Positions 48,881-58,005 of a stretch of 62,449 nt of DNA are shown piece by piece; the stretch's first letter is position 1; the number at the start of each line of letters is the position of its first letter. The notes below the pieces were generated by a model. It saw only the letters and a program-made list of their open reading frames with translations. It was not told the DNA's origin and made no database searches. The stretch lies in NCBI GenBank assembly GCA_035403085.1, contig DAONEM010000010.1:1-62449 (forward strand), given 5' to 3'. Source of the DNA: JAMOAD01 sp023621955 (GTDB lineage: Bacteria; Acidobacteriota; Aminicenantia; JAMOAD01). The position numbers and the translations under genes were made by a program.

Positions 48881-50677
48881 TCAGTCCACGGTGATGGACT
48901 TGGAGAGGTTACGGGGGGTGTCGGGGTTCTCTCCGGCGGCTACGGCCATGTGGTAGGCCAGGAGCTGGAAGAAGAGGACCCCCATGAGGGGGACCAGGAG
49001 TGGGTCTTCCGTCTCCAAGGGGTAGAGGGCGTGGCTGTTCTTCCTCAGGAGGGAGTCCTCCGGGGAGACGGTGTGGATGATCCCCCCTCTCACCTTGATC
49101 TCGTTGATGTGGGCGACCGTCAGCTCTTTGTCGCCCAGGGTGGAGAGGAAGAAGACCGGTTGCCCCTCTTCGATCATGGCCAGGGGGCCGTGCTTGAACT
49201 CCGAGGAGAAGAACCCTTCCGAGGGGGTGTAGGCGAGTTCTTTGACCTTGAGGGCGGCTTCGAGAACCGCAGGGTGTGAGACGCCGTAGCCGAGGAAGAA
49301 GAGGGCCCGGGCCGAGGTCAGGGAGCGGGCCAAGGGGGGGACACTTTCGGAGAAGATCCTCAACTGCTCTTTCAAAAGATCGTGGAGACTCTCTATGGAA
49401 CCGCGTATCGGGGCTCCCGCCGCCTCGGCCAGGATGAGGAAGGTCAGAGCCTGGTTGAAGAAGGTCTTCGTGGCCGCGACCCCCACCTCCTGATGGGAGA
49501 GGATCGGGAAGCGTTCGGGGAGACGGGTGTGGAGAGTCGAACCGGTCACGTTGACGAGGGAGTAGAGGTTCTTGAGGCCCCGTTTCTCGACGAAATCGAC
49601 CACCAGAAGGAGGTCCTTGGTCTCTCCGCTCTGGGAGATGAAGAGAAAACCGTCCTCCGGCTTGAGAACGGCGCCGTAACGTCCGATGAACTCTCCGGCG
49701 ACGCAGGCGTTCACGTCCAAACCGAGGGTGTTCTTCAGGGCGTACTCCCCCATGAGGGCGGCGTGGTAGGAGGAACCGGACCCGATCAGGAAGATCCGTG
49801 GATGCTTCAAAAGCCTCTGAGCCCTTTGGCGGTACTCTTTCGATGAGAAGGCGAACCTCTGAAGCTCCAGGGCCCCTTCGGGTTGATCGTGGATCTCCTT
49901 GAGCATGAAGTGGGGGAAGGCCCCCTTCTCGGCGACGGTGATCTCTTCGGTGTAGGTTTGCAGAGGGCGCAGAATGGGCTCTCCCCCTTGAAGGGAGCGG
50001 AGGGAGAAGCTCTGGGAGTCAAAGATGACCATCTCCCCGTCCTTGAGGGGGACATAGGTTCTGGTGAACTCCAGAATCGAGGGGAGGTCCGAGGAGATAC
50101 AGACGAAGCCATCCCCTTGGCCGAGAAAGAGGGAGGAACCGGCCTTGACGGCGACCATCCTCGGATCACCCTCCTCTGCGAAGACGGCGCTGTAGTGTCC
50201 CTGAATGAAGCGGTGTCCCTCCCGAACGGCCTCTTCCAGCGTCGCCGTGGTCTCCCGGCTCTCCTCGACCCGATGGCAGAGGGCCTCCCCGTCGTTGTCC
50301 CCCTGGAAGAGGTGCCCCTTGGCCGTCAGGTCGTCGATCAGTTCGGTGGTGTTGACGATGTTTCCGTTGTGGGCGGAGATCATCTTTCCCCGACACCCTC
50401 TATGGGGTTGAGAGTTCTTCTTGGAGGGGGCGCCGAAGGTGGCCCATCGGAGTTGCACCATCCCCCGGACTCCCTGCATCTGTGAGAGGTGTAGCTCCCG
50501 GTTTACGTCGTCCAGCTTTCCCTTGTCCTTGCGCAGGTCAACCTTGTCTTGAGCGTCCAACGTGGCGAACCCGACGGAGTCGTAGCCCCGGTAGAGAAGA
50601 CGGGATGCGGCCTTGTAGAGAATCGAGCCGAGGTCGGAGCGGCTCCGGTTGAAAACGATGGCAAAGATTCCACACAT
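48881..50677 (-). CDS. glmS: glucosamine-6-phosphate synthase (isomerizing), divergent
   Basis: 598 aa, normal length. Nucleophile Cys2 (MCGIFAIV) and RGYDSVGFA mark the glutaminase domain; two SIS domains carry GSGSSYHAALMGEYAL, SQSGETKDLL, FKHGPLAM and the C-terminal tail PRNLSKSITVD. The normally strict TRWATHG is LRWATFG, and TDTE is NDGE, so the glutamine pocket is divergent; the SIS half looks standard. It converts fructose-6-P and glutamine to GlcN-6-P for wall synthesis. It follows meaB by 26 bp as the last gene of the mutase operon. Another GlmS may exist elsewhere. Confidence 0.85.
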   Translation of the reverse strand: MCGIFAIVFNRSRSDLGSILYKAASRLLYRGYDSVGFATLDAQDKVDLRKDKGKLDDVNRELHLSQMQGVRGMVQLRWATFGAPSKKNSQPHRGCRGKMISAHNGNIVNTTELIDDLTAKGHLFQGDNDGEALCHRVEESRETTATLEEAVREGHRFIQGHYSAVFAEEGDPRMVAVKAGSSLFLGQGDGFVCISSDLPSILEFTRTYVPLKDGEMVIFDSQSFSLRSLQGGEPILRPLQTYTEEITVAEKGAFPHFMLKEIHDQPEGALELQRFAFSSKEYRQRAQRLLKHPRIFLIGSGSSYHAALMGEYALKNTLGLDVNACVAGEFIGRYGAVLKPEDGFLFISQSGETKDLLLVVDFVEKRGLKNLYSLVNVTGSTLHTRLPERFPILSHQEVGVAATKTFFNQALTFLILAEAAGAPIRGSIESLHDLLKEQLRIFSESVPPLARSLTSARALFFLGYGVSHPAVLEAALKVKELAYTPSEGFFSSEFKHGPLAMIEEGQPVFFLSTLGDKELTVAHINEIKVRGGIIHTVSPEDSLLRKNSHALYPLETEDPLLVPLMGVLFFQLLAYHMAVAAGENPDTPRNLSKSITVD

Positions 50678-50703
50678 AGTTGACCTCGCTAGGGATAGAC
50701 GAT

Positions 50704-51846
50704 CTAAACGTCCTTGTCCTCGAAAAGCTTGAAAAGTTTAAGCACCGCCGCGGTAGGGGAGATCTGCCCCGTAACGACCATCCTTTCGACGATGGGAAGG
50801 TTCATCCGGACGCTCTTATGGTTGAAGAAGTCTCTCTTCAACTGCTCCTCGATCATGGCGTGAACCCATTCGATGCTCTGTCGCTCCCTTCGTCTCCTGA
50901 AGACCCCGGATTCGAGGGTGGTCTCATGGAAACGGGAGATCGTGTTCCAAAGGGTTTCGATCCCCTCTCCCGTCAAGGCCGAGCAGGTAAGCGCCTTTGT
51001 AATCCACCCTTCCGTTGAGGGGTGAAGGTAGTGAAGAATCCTCTCGTATTCGGCTCTGGCGGCGTTGGCCCTGAGGATGTTGTCTCCATCGGCCTTGTTC
51101 ACGACGATCAGGTCGGAGCACTCCATGACCCCTTTCTTCATCCCCTGGAGTTCGTCGCCGGCGCCGGCGATCTGGAGGAGGAGGAACATGTCGACCATGG
51201 AACGGACCGTGATCTCGCTTTGCCCAACCCCGACGGTCTCGACGAAGATCACGTCGAAGCCGGCCGCTTCGCAGACAAGCATGGTCTCTCTGCTCTTGCG
51301 GGCCACTCCTCCGAGGACGCCCCCGGAAGGGGAGGGACGGATGTAGGCGTTCTTGTTTCGGGAGAGGTGTTCCATCCTGGTTTTGTCTCCCAGGATACTG
51401 CCGCCTGTGACGTTACTGCTCGGGTCCACGGCCAGGACCGCGAGGCGGTGCCCCCTCTCGCACAAGAAGAGGCCGAGGGTTTCGATGAGGGAGCTCTTCC
51501 CCGCGCCGGGGACACCGGTGATGCCGACTCTGACGGTTCCACCCGTGTAGGGAAGCAGAGAGGTCAGCATCTCCTGGGCCATCTCCTGGTGCTTGGCCGC
51601 GTTGCTCTCAACCAGGGTGATGGCCCGGGCCAGGAGGGTACGATCACCGGAGCGGACTCCGTTGACGTACTCTTCGACGGTCAGCTCCCTTCTCCGGGGG
51701 GGTGTCTTCTGTTCGACAGGCGTGGAGCCCTGGTTCGAGAGTCCGTCATGGGCCGTCTTGACACCGGCCATGATGTTCGTCGTGAAGCCTTCGGCCTCTC
51801 CGGCGTCTTCAGGGACCCATTCGGGCCTGTGAACCCTCTCACTCAT
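50704..51846 (-). CDS. meaB: MeaB/ArgK-type GTPase chaperone of methylmalonyl-CoA mutase
   Basis: 380 aa, with an extra 50-residue N-terminus over many homologues. P-loop GVPGAGKSS at 111-119; LAVDPSS, DVIFVETVGVGQSE and LIVVNKADGDN complete the G3E GTPase motifs. MeaB gates cofactor loading and protects the mutase from inactivation. It overlaps the mutase large subunit by 8 bp, as expected for a dedicated chaperone. It is transcribed from the mutase promoter. Confidence 0.95.
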   Translation of the reverse strand: MSERVHRPEWVPEDAGEAEGFTTNIMAGVKTAHDGLSNQGSTPVEQKTPPRRRELTVEEYVNGVRSGDRTLLARAITLVESNAAKHQEMAQEMLTSLLPYTGGTVRVGITGVPGAGKSSLIETLGLFLCERGHRLAVLAVDPSSNVTGGSILGDKTRMEHLSRNKNAYIRPSPSGGVLGGVARKSRETMLVCEAAGFDVIFVETVGVGQSEITVRSMVDMFLLLQIAGAGDELQGMKKGVMECSDLIVVNKADGDNILRANAARAEYERILHYLHPSTEGWITKALTCSALTGEGIETLWNTISRFHETTLESGVFRRRRERQSIEWVHAMIEEQLKRDFFNHKSVRMNLPIVERMVVTGQISPTAAVLKLFKLFEDKDV

Positions 51847-54019
51847 CGATGCCGAGTCTTTGGTTGAGCCTTTCGATCATCTTGCGGGCGGCCAGGGGAA
51901 TCACCGTGCCGGGTCCGAAGATGAACTCCGCGCCGCTCTTGTAGAGAAAATCGTAGTCTTGAGCCGGGATGACCCCGCCGATGACCACCATGATGTCCTC
52001 ACGGCCCCTCTTCTTGAGCTCCTCCACGAGGGCGGGAAGGAGGGTGTTGTGGCCGGCGGCCAGAGAACTGAACCCGATGATGTGGACGTCGTTCTCCACG
52101 GCCATGTCCGCTGTCTCATCCGGGGATTGGAAGAGAGGTCCTACGTCCACGTCGAAGCCGAGGTCGGAGTAGGCGGTGGCGACAACCTTGGCGCCTCTGT
52201 CGTGGCCGTCCTGTCCGATCTTAGCCACCAGAATCCTGGGCCTCCTCCCTTCGTGCTTCTCGAATTCGGCGCACATCTTCTGGACAGCGATCACATCGCT
52301 GGAGGCTCCGTACTCGGCACTGTAAACGCCGGAGATCGAACGGATGACGGCCTTATGCCGGGGGTAGACCTTCTCGATGGCGTCGGAGATCTCCCCGAGG
52401 CTGGCCCTGGCCTTCGCCGCCTCCACGGAAAGTTCGAGAAGGTTCCCGTTGGTCCGGGATTCGGCGGCCTTGGTGATGGCGTTGAGGATCTGCTGAACCT
52501 TCACCTCATCGCGTTCGGCTCTGAGCTTCTTCAGCCTCTCGATCTGAGCCGCTCTGACGGCGGTGTTGTCGATGGCGAGGATATCGATGGGATCCTCGTG
52601 GTCCAGCCTGAACTTGTTGACACCGATGATGGGCTCCGTCTTAGAGTCGATACGGGCCTGGCGACGGGCCGCGGCCTCTTCGATTCTCATCTTCGGGAGA
52701 CCCGTCTCGATAGCCTTGGCCATGCCGCCGAGGGATTCGACCTCGACGATGTGGGACCAGGCCCTCTTACGGAGCTGATCGGTCAGCCACTCGACGTAGT
52801 AGGAGCCGCCCCAGGGATCGATGGACTTGCAGATCGAGGTCTCGCTCTGAAGGTAGATCTGTGTGTTTCTGGCGATTCGGGCAGAGAAGTCGGTCGGCAG
52901 GGCGATGGCTTCGTCCAAGGCGTTGGTGTGGAGGGATTGGGTGTGGCCCAGGGTCGCCGCCATGGCCTCGATGCAGGTTCTGGCCACGTTGTTGAAGGGA
53001 TCCTGCTCGGTGAGGCTCCAGCCGGAGGTCTGCGAGTGGGTACGCAGGGCCAGGGACTTGGGGTTCTTGGGGTTGAACATCTTCACGAGTTTTGCCCAGA
53101 GGAGACGGCCGGCGCGGAGTTTGGAAACCTCCATGAAGTAGTTCATTCCTTCGGCCCAGAAGAAGGAGAGACGGGGGGCGAACTTGTCGATGTCGATGCC
53201 GGCGTTGATCCCTGTCCGGATGTACTCCAGCCCGTCGGCGATGGTATAGGCCAGCTCGATGTCCGCGGTCGCTCCCGCTTCCTGCATGTGGTAGCCGGAG
53301 ATGCTGATGCTGTTGAACTTCGGCATGTACTTGGAGGTGTACTCGAAGATGTCGCCGATGATCCGCATGGAACCTACAGGCTCGTAGATGTAGGTGTTAC
53401 GGACCATGAACTCCTTCAGAATGTCGTTCTGGATCGTCCCGGAGAGCTGGTCGAGGGTCGCACCCTGCTCGAGGCCGGCGACGATGTAGAAGGAGAGAAT
53501 GGGCAGAACAGCTCCGTTCATGGTCATGGAAACGGACATCTCTTTCAGGGGGATTCCGGAGAAGAGAATCTCCATGTCCAGAATCGAGTCCACCGCGACA
53601 CCGGCCTTGCCGACGTCGCCGACGACCCTGGGGTGGTCGGAGTCGTAGCCTCTGTGGGTCGGCAGGTCGAAGGCGACGGAGAGTCCCTTCTGACCCATGG
53701 CCAGGTTCCGCCTGTAGAAGGCGTTACTCTCTTCGGCGGTGGAGAACCCGGCGTACTGGCGGATTGTCCAGGGCCTCTGAACGTACATGGTGGGGTAGGG
53801 GCCCCTGAGGTTGGGGGCGAGTCCGGCGGTGAAGCCGAGGTGTTCGATCGCGGCGATGTCCTCTTGTGTGTAGAGCGCCTTGACGGGGATCTGCTCGTTG
53901 GTCATCCACACCGGCGGTTCACCGGCACTCTTCTGGAAAGCCTCCCGCCAAGTTTCCGGGGAGACCGGAGTATTTTTAGGGTTGTAGTCGATCGTACGAA
54001 AATCAGGGAACTTGCTCAT
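51839..54019 (-). CDS. mutB: methylmalonyl-CoA mutase large (catalytic, B12-binding) subunit
   Basis: 726 aa. An N-terminal TIM-barrel domain (RGPYPTMYVQRPWTIRQYAGF, SVAFDLPTHRGYDSDHPRV) is joined to a C-terminal cobalamin domain with DxHxxG intact (D604, H606, G609 in QDGHDRG). It interconverts (R)-methylmalonyl-CoA and succinyl-CoA using adenosylcobalamin. It lies 1 bp after the small subunit gene and overlaps meaB by 8 bp. The cofactor could come from the CobO-type enzyme at 12105. Confidence 0.97.
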   Translation of the reverse strand: MSKFPDFRTIDYNPKNTPVSPETWREAFQKSAGEPPVWMTNEQIPVKALYTQEDIAAIEHLGFTAGLAPNLRGPYPTMYVQRPWTIRQYAGFSTAEESNAFYRRNLAMGQKGLSVAFDLPTHRGYDSDHPRVVGDVGKAGVAVDSILDMEILFSGIPLKEMSVSMTMNGAVLPILSFYIVAGLEQGATLDQLSGTIQNDILKEFMVRNTYIYEPVGSMRIIGDIFEYTSKYMPKFNSISISGYHMQEAGATADIELAYTIADGLEYIRTGINAGIDIDKFAPRLSFFWAEGMNYFMEVSKLRAGRLLWAKLVKMFNPKNPKSLALRTHSQTSGWSLTEQDPFNNVARTCIEAMAATLGHTQSLHTNALDEAIALPTDFSARIARNTQIYLQSETSICKSIDPWGGSYYVEWLTDQLRKRAWSHIVEVESLGGMAKAIETGLPKMRIEEAAARRQARIDSKTEPIIGVNKFRLDHEDPIDILAIDNTAVRAAQIERLKKLRAERDEVKVQQILNAITKAAESRTNGNLLELSVEAAKARASLGEISDAIEKVYPRHKAVIRSISGVYSAEYGASSDVIAVQKMCAEFEKHEGRRPRILVAKIGQDGHDRGAKVVATAYSDLGFDVDVGPLFQSPDETADMAVENDVHIIGFSSLAAGHNTLLPALVEELKKRGREDIMVVIGGVIPAQDYDFLYKSGAEFIFGPGTVIPLAARKMIERLNQRLGIDE

Positions 54020-54020
54020 G

Positions 54021-56186
54021 TTACTTTACCCCCATGTATTTTTCTTGAAGTTTTCTGTTCGTCTCATAGCAGTTGGATCGAACGTGTATGAACTCATCCA
54101 CTCCGGCCTGAAGGAAGGCCTTCTCAACCTCTTCGCTCTGCTTGCCCGCCACGATCACCGTGGTCTCCGGTTTCGCCCTCTTGAGGGCCTCTGCCAGCGC
54201 GGGGACGTAGTCGGGGTAGGTCGCGTCGGTGGAGCAGACGACAACGATGGGGGCTCCAGAGGCGAGAGCCGCCTCCGCCGCCTCTTCGGATGTGGCAAAG
54301 CCTGTGTTGGAGAGGACCTTGAAGCCGGCCACCTCGAAGAAGCCCAACGTGAAGTCCGCCCTGGGCTTGTGCTGGGGAATCGGGCCCATGTTGGCCAGGA
54401 AGATCTTCAGTGGCTCTCCGTTCTTCTCGGCGTAGGCCTCCGACCTCTTGCGAAGGTTTTCGTAGGCCTCTGCGGCCCGGAAGAGGACCAGGGGTTTGAC
54501 CTGGGGCCTCTCGCTCTCCCTCTCCGCGATCGCCTTGGCCAGATCGCTCAGTGTCGCGCCGGCCTGGAGGGCCCTCGACGCCTTATCGAGAGAATCCGGG
54601 CTTCCCGCTTGAAAGGATTCGGTGAACTCCTTCAGGGCGGGTTCGCCGTGCTTCTCTCTATAGGCCTTGATCGCGGCGGTTCTGGTCTTCTTCAGCTCCT
54701 CCCTGTTCACGACGGGGACTTCGATCCGTTTTTCCAGGAGGTTCGCGTACATGTTCGTTCCCAGAAGGATGTCCTTGCGGCTTTCGATGTTCTTGGCCCG
54801 CTTGGCCGCGGTCTCGGCGATCAGAGTCTGGGGGAGGCCCGCCTTGAGGGCCGCCGCCATTCCTCCCGCTTCCTCGATCTTCTGGAAGATTCCCCAGGCG
54901 GCGCGGGCGAACTGGTCGGTCAGTTTTTCGATGTAGTAGGAGCCGCCGGCCATGTCGATGGGGACCGTGAACCTTGCCTCTTCCTGGAGGATGATCTGGG
55001 TGTTCCTGGCGATTCTGCGGGAGAACCGGTCGGGAGTCTTCAGAGGCTCGTCGAAGGGGGAGAGGTGCATGGAGTCAACGCCTCCGACGGCGGCGGAGAA
55101 GCCCTCGCTCGTGATCCTGAGCAGGTTGACGTAGGGGTCGTAAACGGTTTTGTTGAAGGCCGAAGAACGCGCATGGATGCATATCTTCTGCGAATCTTCG
55201 TTCCCACCGAAAGCGGCGACGATCTGGCTCCAGAGGATCTTGATCGCCCTCATCTTGGCGATCTCCATGAAGAAGTTTGAGCCGATGGAGAGGCCGAAGC
55301 GGAAACGGGGGGTGATCTCGTCGATGTTCATTCCCCGGTTGATCAGCTCACGGATATACTCGGCTCCGGTGGCGAGGACGAAGGCGACCTCTTGGGTCGA
55401 ACCGGCCCCACCGTTGTGGTAGGGGTGACCGAGGACGAAGACCGTCTGGAGCTTCGGAGCGTTCTTCTTGGCCCACAGGGTGACCTGAGCCATGCTCCCG
55501 TAAGCGGCGGAGAGGGATGTGGTCAACGTCCCCTCCAGGGCCAACTCGGCGAGAGGGTCGGATCCGATGCACCCGGACACCTCTCTCAGATCGCCTTGAC
55601 GCTCCCTGACGATCCCGGTGACCATGGCCAACAGGGGAAGGGAGGAGGCTCCGGCAGAGCAGAGGAGGGAGACCTTGGTCAAGTCGATCCCTTGGAGGGC
55701 CTCTTGAAGGTCCGCGAGAGTTTCCAGGGAGAGCCCTCCCCGGCCGACTTCTTCGGCGGCGGCGTCCTTCGGGCCTAAGCCTCTCCGGGTCGGTCGGTCC
55801 AGAACCATGGTCAGACCGGTTTGGCCCTTGGAGAGATCGAATTTCGCCTCGTTGTTGAACTCCTCCGGAAGGGGGTTGGTCAGCTCCTGGCAAATCCGCC
55901 AGGGTTTCGTGAGAGACCCCTCGGGCCTGGTGCCGCGGACAAAGGGTTGGAAACCGGGTTGGGAGCCCAGGTGGGGCAATCCCTCTATGTCTTCCGCCCA
56001 GTAGAGGGGCTCAACCGTCAAATCTTCGTAGGTCTTCGTGAGAAGAACCTTTTCGAAAGGCACGCCTTTGAGGGCCGCCACGGCTTCCTGCTTCCATTGC
56101 TCCTTCGTGGGACGCTCGAATTCGTCGAAGAAACCCTTCTCCGGGTCGATACTCTTTATATCCACTTTGTTGTCCGCTTCCGCCAT
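54021..56186 (-). CDS. mutA: methylmalonyl-CoA mutase small (non-catalytic) subunit
   Basis: 721 aa. Same two-domain plan as the large subunit, but the C-terminal domain lacks DxHxxG (it reads LANMGPIPQHKPRA at the equivalent place), so it cannot bind B12; this is normal for the structural subunit. SPFDEP, EARFTVPIDMAGGSYYIE and KNIESRKDILLGTNMYAN are family marks. First gene of the operon, with GAGGAGGAG before the start and promoter 56239-56267. Confidence 0.95.
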   Translation of the reverse strand: MAEADNKVDIKSIDPEKGFFDEFERPTKEQWKQEAVAALKGVPFEKVLLTKTYEDLTVEPLYWAEDIEGLPHLGSQPGFQPFVRGTRPEGSLTKPWRICQELTNPLPEEFNNEAKFDLSKGQTGLTMVLDRPTRRGLGPKDAAAEEVGRGGLSLETLADLQEALQGIDLTKVSLLCSAGASSLPLLAMVTGIVRERQGDLREVSGCIGSDPLAELALEGTLTTSLSAAYGSMAQVTLWAKKNAPKLQTVFVLGHPYHNGGAGSTQEVAFVLATGAEYIRELINRGMNIDEITPRFRFGLSIGSNFFMEIAKMRAIKILWSQIVAAFGGNEDSQKICIHARSSAFNKTVYDPYVNLLRITSEGFSAAVGGVDSMHLSPFDEPLKTPDRFSRRIARNTQIILQEEARFTVPIDMAGGSYYIEKLTDQFARAAWGIFQKIEEAGGMAAALKAGLPQTLIAETAAKRAKNIESRKDILLGTNMYANLLEKRIEVPVVNREELKKTRTAAIKAYREKHGEPALKEFTESFQAGSPDSLDKASRALQAGATLSDLAKAIAERESERPQVKPLVLFRAAEAYENLRKRSEAYAEKNGEPLKIFLANMGPIPQHKPRADFTLGFFEVAGFKVLSNTGFATSEEAAEAALASGAPIVVVCSTDATYPDYVPALAEALKRAKPETTVIVAGKQSEEVEKAFLQAGVDEFIHVRSNCYETNRKLQEKYMGVK

Positions 56187-56238
56187 GCTTCTCCTCCTCG
56201 TCGTTTGAGTAAGGCCGAAACCTTCAACTCATCGAATA

Positions 56239-56267
56239 TTTATACATTCAAAGGGCATAAAAGGCAA
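56239..56267 (-). promoter_or_regulatory. promoter of the methylmalonyl-CoA mutase operon
   Basis: Minus strand: TTGCCT (56262-56267), 17-bp spacer, TATAAA (56239-56244), about 53 bp before the mutA start. Confidence 0.6.
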
Positions 56268-56444
56268 GAGGGCGCCGGATATCCCCGGAGCCGCCGAAGG
56301 GCCTCTTCGCTTATATGGTTCTGGAATCTCCCTTCTCGAAAGGGGGTGGCGGGGTGCTTGGTGGTCGTAATTGTCAAAGAAGGGGAGGGGGGGGAGACGG
56401 CGAAAAAAGAGCCGAAATCTCCGGGGTGAAAGGGCCCCGAAGTG
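56268..56444. other. non-coding spacer with a small hairpin
   Basis: No gene is supported. An imperfect hairpin pairs GGAGACGGC with GCCG and TCTCC around 56394-56423. The region separates the mutase promoter from the tiny-peptide promoter. Confidence 0.4.
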
Positions 56445-56473
56445 TTGACACGCCGGGAAGGAAGAGGTAGAGT
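56445..56473 (+). promoter_or_regulatory. promoter of the 23-codon membrane peptide gene
   Basis: Perfect TTGACA (56445-56450), 17-bp spacer, TAGAGT (56468-56473), followed by AGGAGG (56485-56490). Confidence 0.65.
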
Positions 56474-56498
56474 AGGAGAGATTTAGGAGGAGGGAAAG

Positions 56499-56570
56499 AT
56501 GATGCACCTTTCCAAAGGCCTTATAGTCGCCCTTTTAATCCTCCTGGTGGCGCTGATCTTCTCCGCCTGA
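56499..56570 (+). CDS. 23-aa single-TM small protein
   Basis: An ORF of 23 codons plus TGA. It begins with two ATGs (56499, 56502), has a consensus AGGAGG site 8 nt before the first, and has its own promoter. The peptide has a short polar start (HLSKG) and then a hydrophobic run (LIVALLILLVALIF) long enough to cross or insert in the membrane, ending in SA. It resembles in form the accessory peptides of respiratory or transport complexes (KdpF- or CydX-like), but no homology can be claimed. It could instead be a cleaved leader. No gene follows on the same strand, so it stands alone, convergent with the alpha-galactosidase. Confidence 0.5.
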   Translation: MMHLSKGLIVALLILLVALIFSA

Positions 56571-56625
56571 CCGAACCTTGGTCCTCTTTAGTCCTGATGA
56601 TTGTTTGTTAGGGAAAGGACTCTCT

Positions 56626-57792
56626 TCAAGGTTCCACCCTTAAGACGACGACCCCATGGGAGGGGACCGTCGCGCCGAAGCCTCCCTTGAACTTCCCCAG
56701 CTCCTTATGGAGCCAGAGGTCTTTGACCTTGGCGGAGAGCCTGGCCGGGTAGCCGATCTCGGTCCAGGAGAAGGCGATTCGGGCCTCACTGGGGCCTCTG
56801 TTGAAGAGAACGACCCCACGGCTCCCGTCGGCCAAAACCTTTGACCAGACTTCGAACTCTCCGTCGTCCCTCACCTTAGTCCCCTGCTTTCCTAAGGGGT
56901 CCTGGTCCAGGGCGATGATCTCGGGGTTGGTCAGGATCGCCTTGGTCTCCGGAGCCATGCTCCTCAGGTCGTTGCCGGCCATGAGGGGGGCGGAGAGGAG
57001 ACACCAGAGGGAGAAGTGGGCCTTGGACTCTTCCATGGTCAGGCTCTTGTTCCCCACCTCCAGCATGTCGGGATCGTTCCAGTGGCCGGGGCCGGAGTAG
57101 GCTTCCAGTCCGACTTGCTTGTCGAGGATGAGGGGCCATCCCATTCCGCCCCAATCGGTGGTGCAGTCCCAACAGTCCAGGATGTCTTCGGTCGTCCTCC
57201 AGAGGTGGCCGATATCGGCCCCCCATGTCCAGGGTTGGTTGGTTCCCCATTCGCAGATGCTGAAGACCATGGGACGTTGCGCGGCCTTCAGGGCGTCCCT
57301 CATGAGGGAGTAGGAGGCTTTGGCGTTCTGCTCGCCGTGGGAGCACCAGTCGTACTTGAGGTAGTCCACTCCCCAGGCGGCGTACTGCCGGGCGTCCTGA
57401 AACTCGTAGCCCCGGCTCCCGGGTCTCTTCTGGCAGGTCTTGGTTCCCGCGTCGGAGTAGATGCCGAAGAGAAGCCCCTTGGAGTGGATATAGTCCCCCA
57501 AGGCCTTCATCCCCGAGGGAAAGCGTTCGGGGTCGGCGATGATGTTCCCCTCCTTGTCCCTTCCGACCTGCCAGCAGTCGTCGATGACGATGTACCTGTA
57601 TCCGGCCTCCATCATTCCGCTGGCAACCATGGCGTCGGCCATCTCCCTGATCATCTTCTCGTTGACATCACAGCCGAACTTGTTCCAACTGTTCCATCCC
57701 ATGGGAGGGGTCTTGGCCAGGCCGTCGTCCAAGGCCGTCAGGGAGAGCGTGAGAAAACAGAAGAGAAAGGTGAGAAGGGAAAGCTTCTTCAT
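56626..57792 (-). CDS. secreted GH27 alpha-galactosidase
   Basis: 388 aa with a signal peptide (residues 1-20). GH27 landmarks are in order: TPPMGWNSWNKFGCDV, YIVIDDCWQ, the nucleophile Asp in DYLKYDWC and the acid/base Asp in WNDPDMLEVG. The C-terminal beta domain ends VVVLRVEP. It removes terminal alpha-galactose from oligosaccharides, galactomannans or glycoconjugates. Monocistronic, with CCGGAGGTGA before the start and its own promoter (57817-57845). It is the only clear glycoside hydrolase in the window. Confidence 0.95.
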   Translation of the reverse strand: MKKLSLLTFLFCFLTLSLTALDDGLAKTPPMGWNSWNKFGCDVNEKMIREMADAMVASGMMEAGYRYIVIDDCWQVGRDKEGNIIADPERFPSGMKALGDYIHSKGLLFGIYSDAGTKTCQKRPGSRGYEFQDARQYAAWGVDYLKYDWCSHGEQNAKASYSLMRDALKAAQRPMVFSICEWGTNQPWTWGADIGHLWRTTEDILDCWDCTTDWGGMGWPLILDKQVGLEAYSGPGHWNDPDMLEVGNKSLTMEESKAHFSLWCLLSAPLMAGNDLRSMAPETKAILTNPEIIALDQDPLGKQGTKVRDDGEFEVWSKVLADGSRGVVLFNRGPSEARIAFSWTEIGYPARLSAKVKDLWLHKELGKFKGGFGATVPSHGVVVLRVEP

Positions 57793-57816
57793 TTGTCACC
57801 TCCGGCAAGATCTTTT

Positions 57817-57845
57817 TCTCTACACCCGGGGGGCATGGGTGTCAA
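57817..57845 (-). promoter_or_regulatory. sigma-70 promoter of the alpha-galactosidase gene
   Basis: Minus strand: perfect TTGACA (57840-57845), 17-bp spacer, TAGAGA (57817-57822). An inverted repeat CAAGATC / GATCTTG (about 57806-57872) brackets it and could be an operator. Confidence 0.65.
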
Positions 57846-58005
57846 GAAGAGTGTCTTTTCTGAGATCTTGGGCCTTAAGAGAGAGATTCGGTCGTTGCGG
57901 CGAGCTTAGTCGATAATGTCGAGGATGAGTCCCCTTAAAGCCCTTCTTAAACTGTGAAAAATGGATTAAACTTGTTGATCCGAAAGGAAAAATTGGAAGG
58001 TGATG

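Noticed and set aside
51860..54091. 743-codon plus-strand ORF opposite mutB
   Set aside because: Low-complexity Gly/Val/Leu/Asp product with no motif. The opposite strand encodes an unmistakable methylmalonyl-CoA mutase. Long antisense frames are expected from the codon bias here.
56573..56634. Inverted repeat GAACCTTG / CAAGGTTC as a terminator for the tiny peptide
   Set aside because: The loop is 46 nt and the right arm lies in the end of the alpha-galactosidase gene with no T-run, so it is not a convincing terminator.
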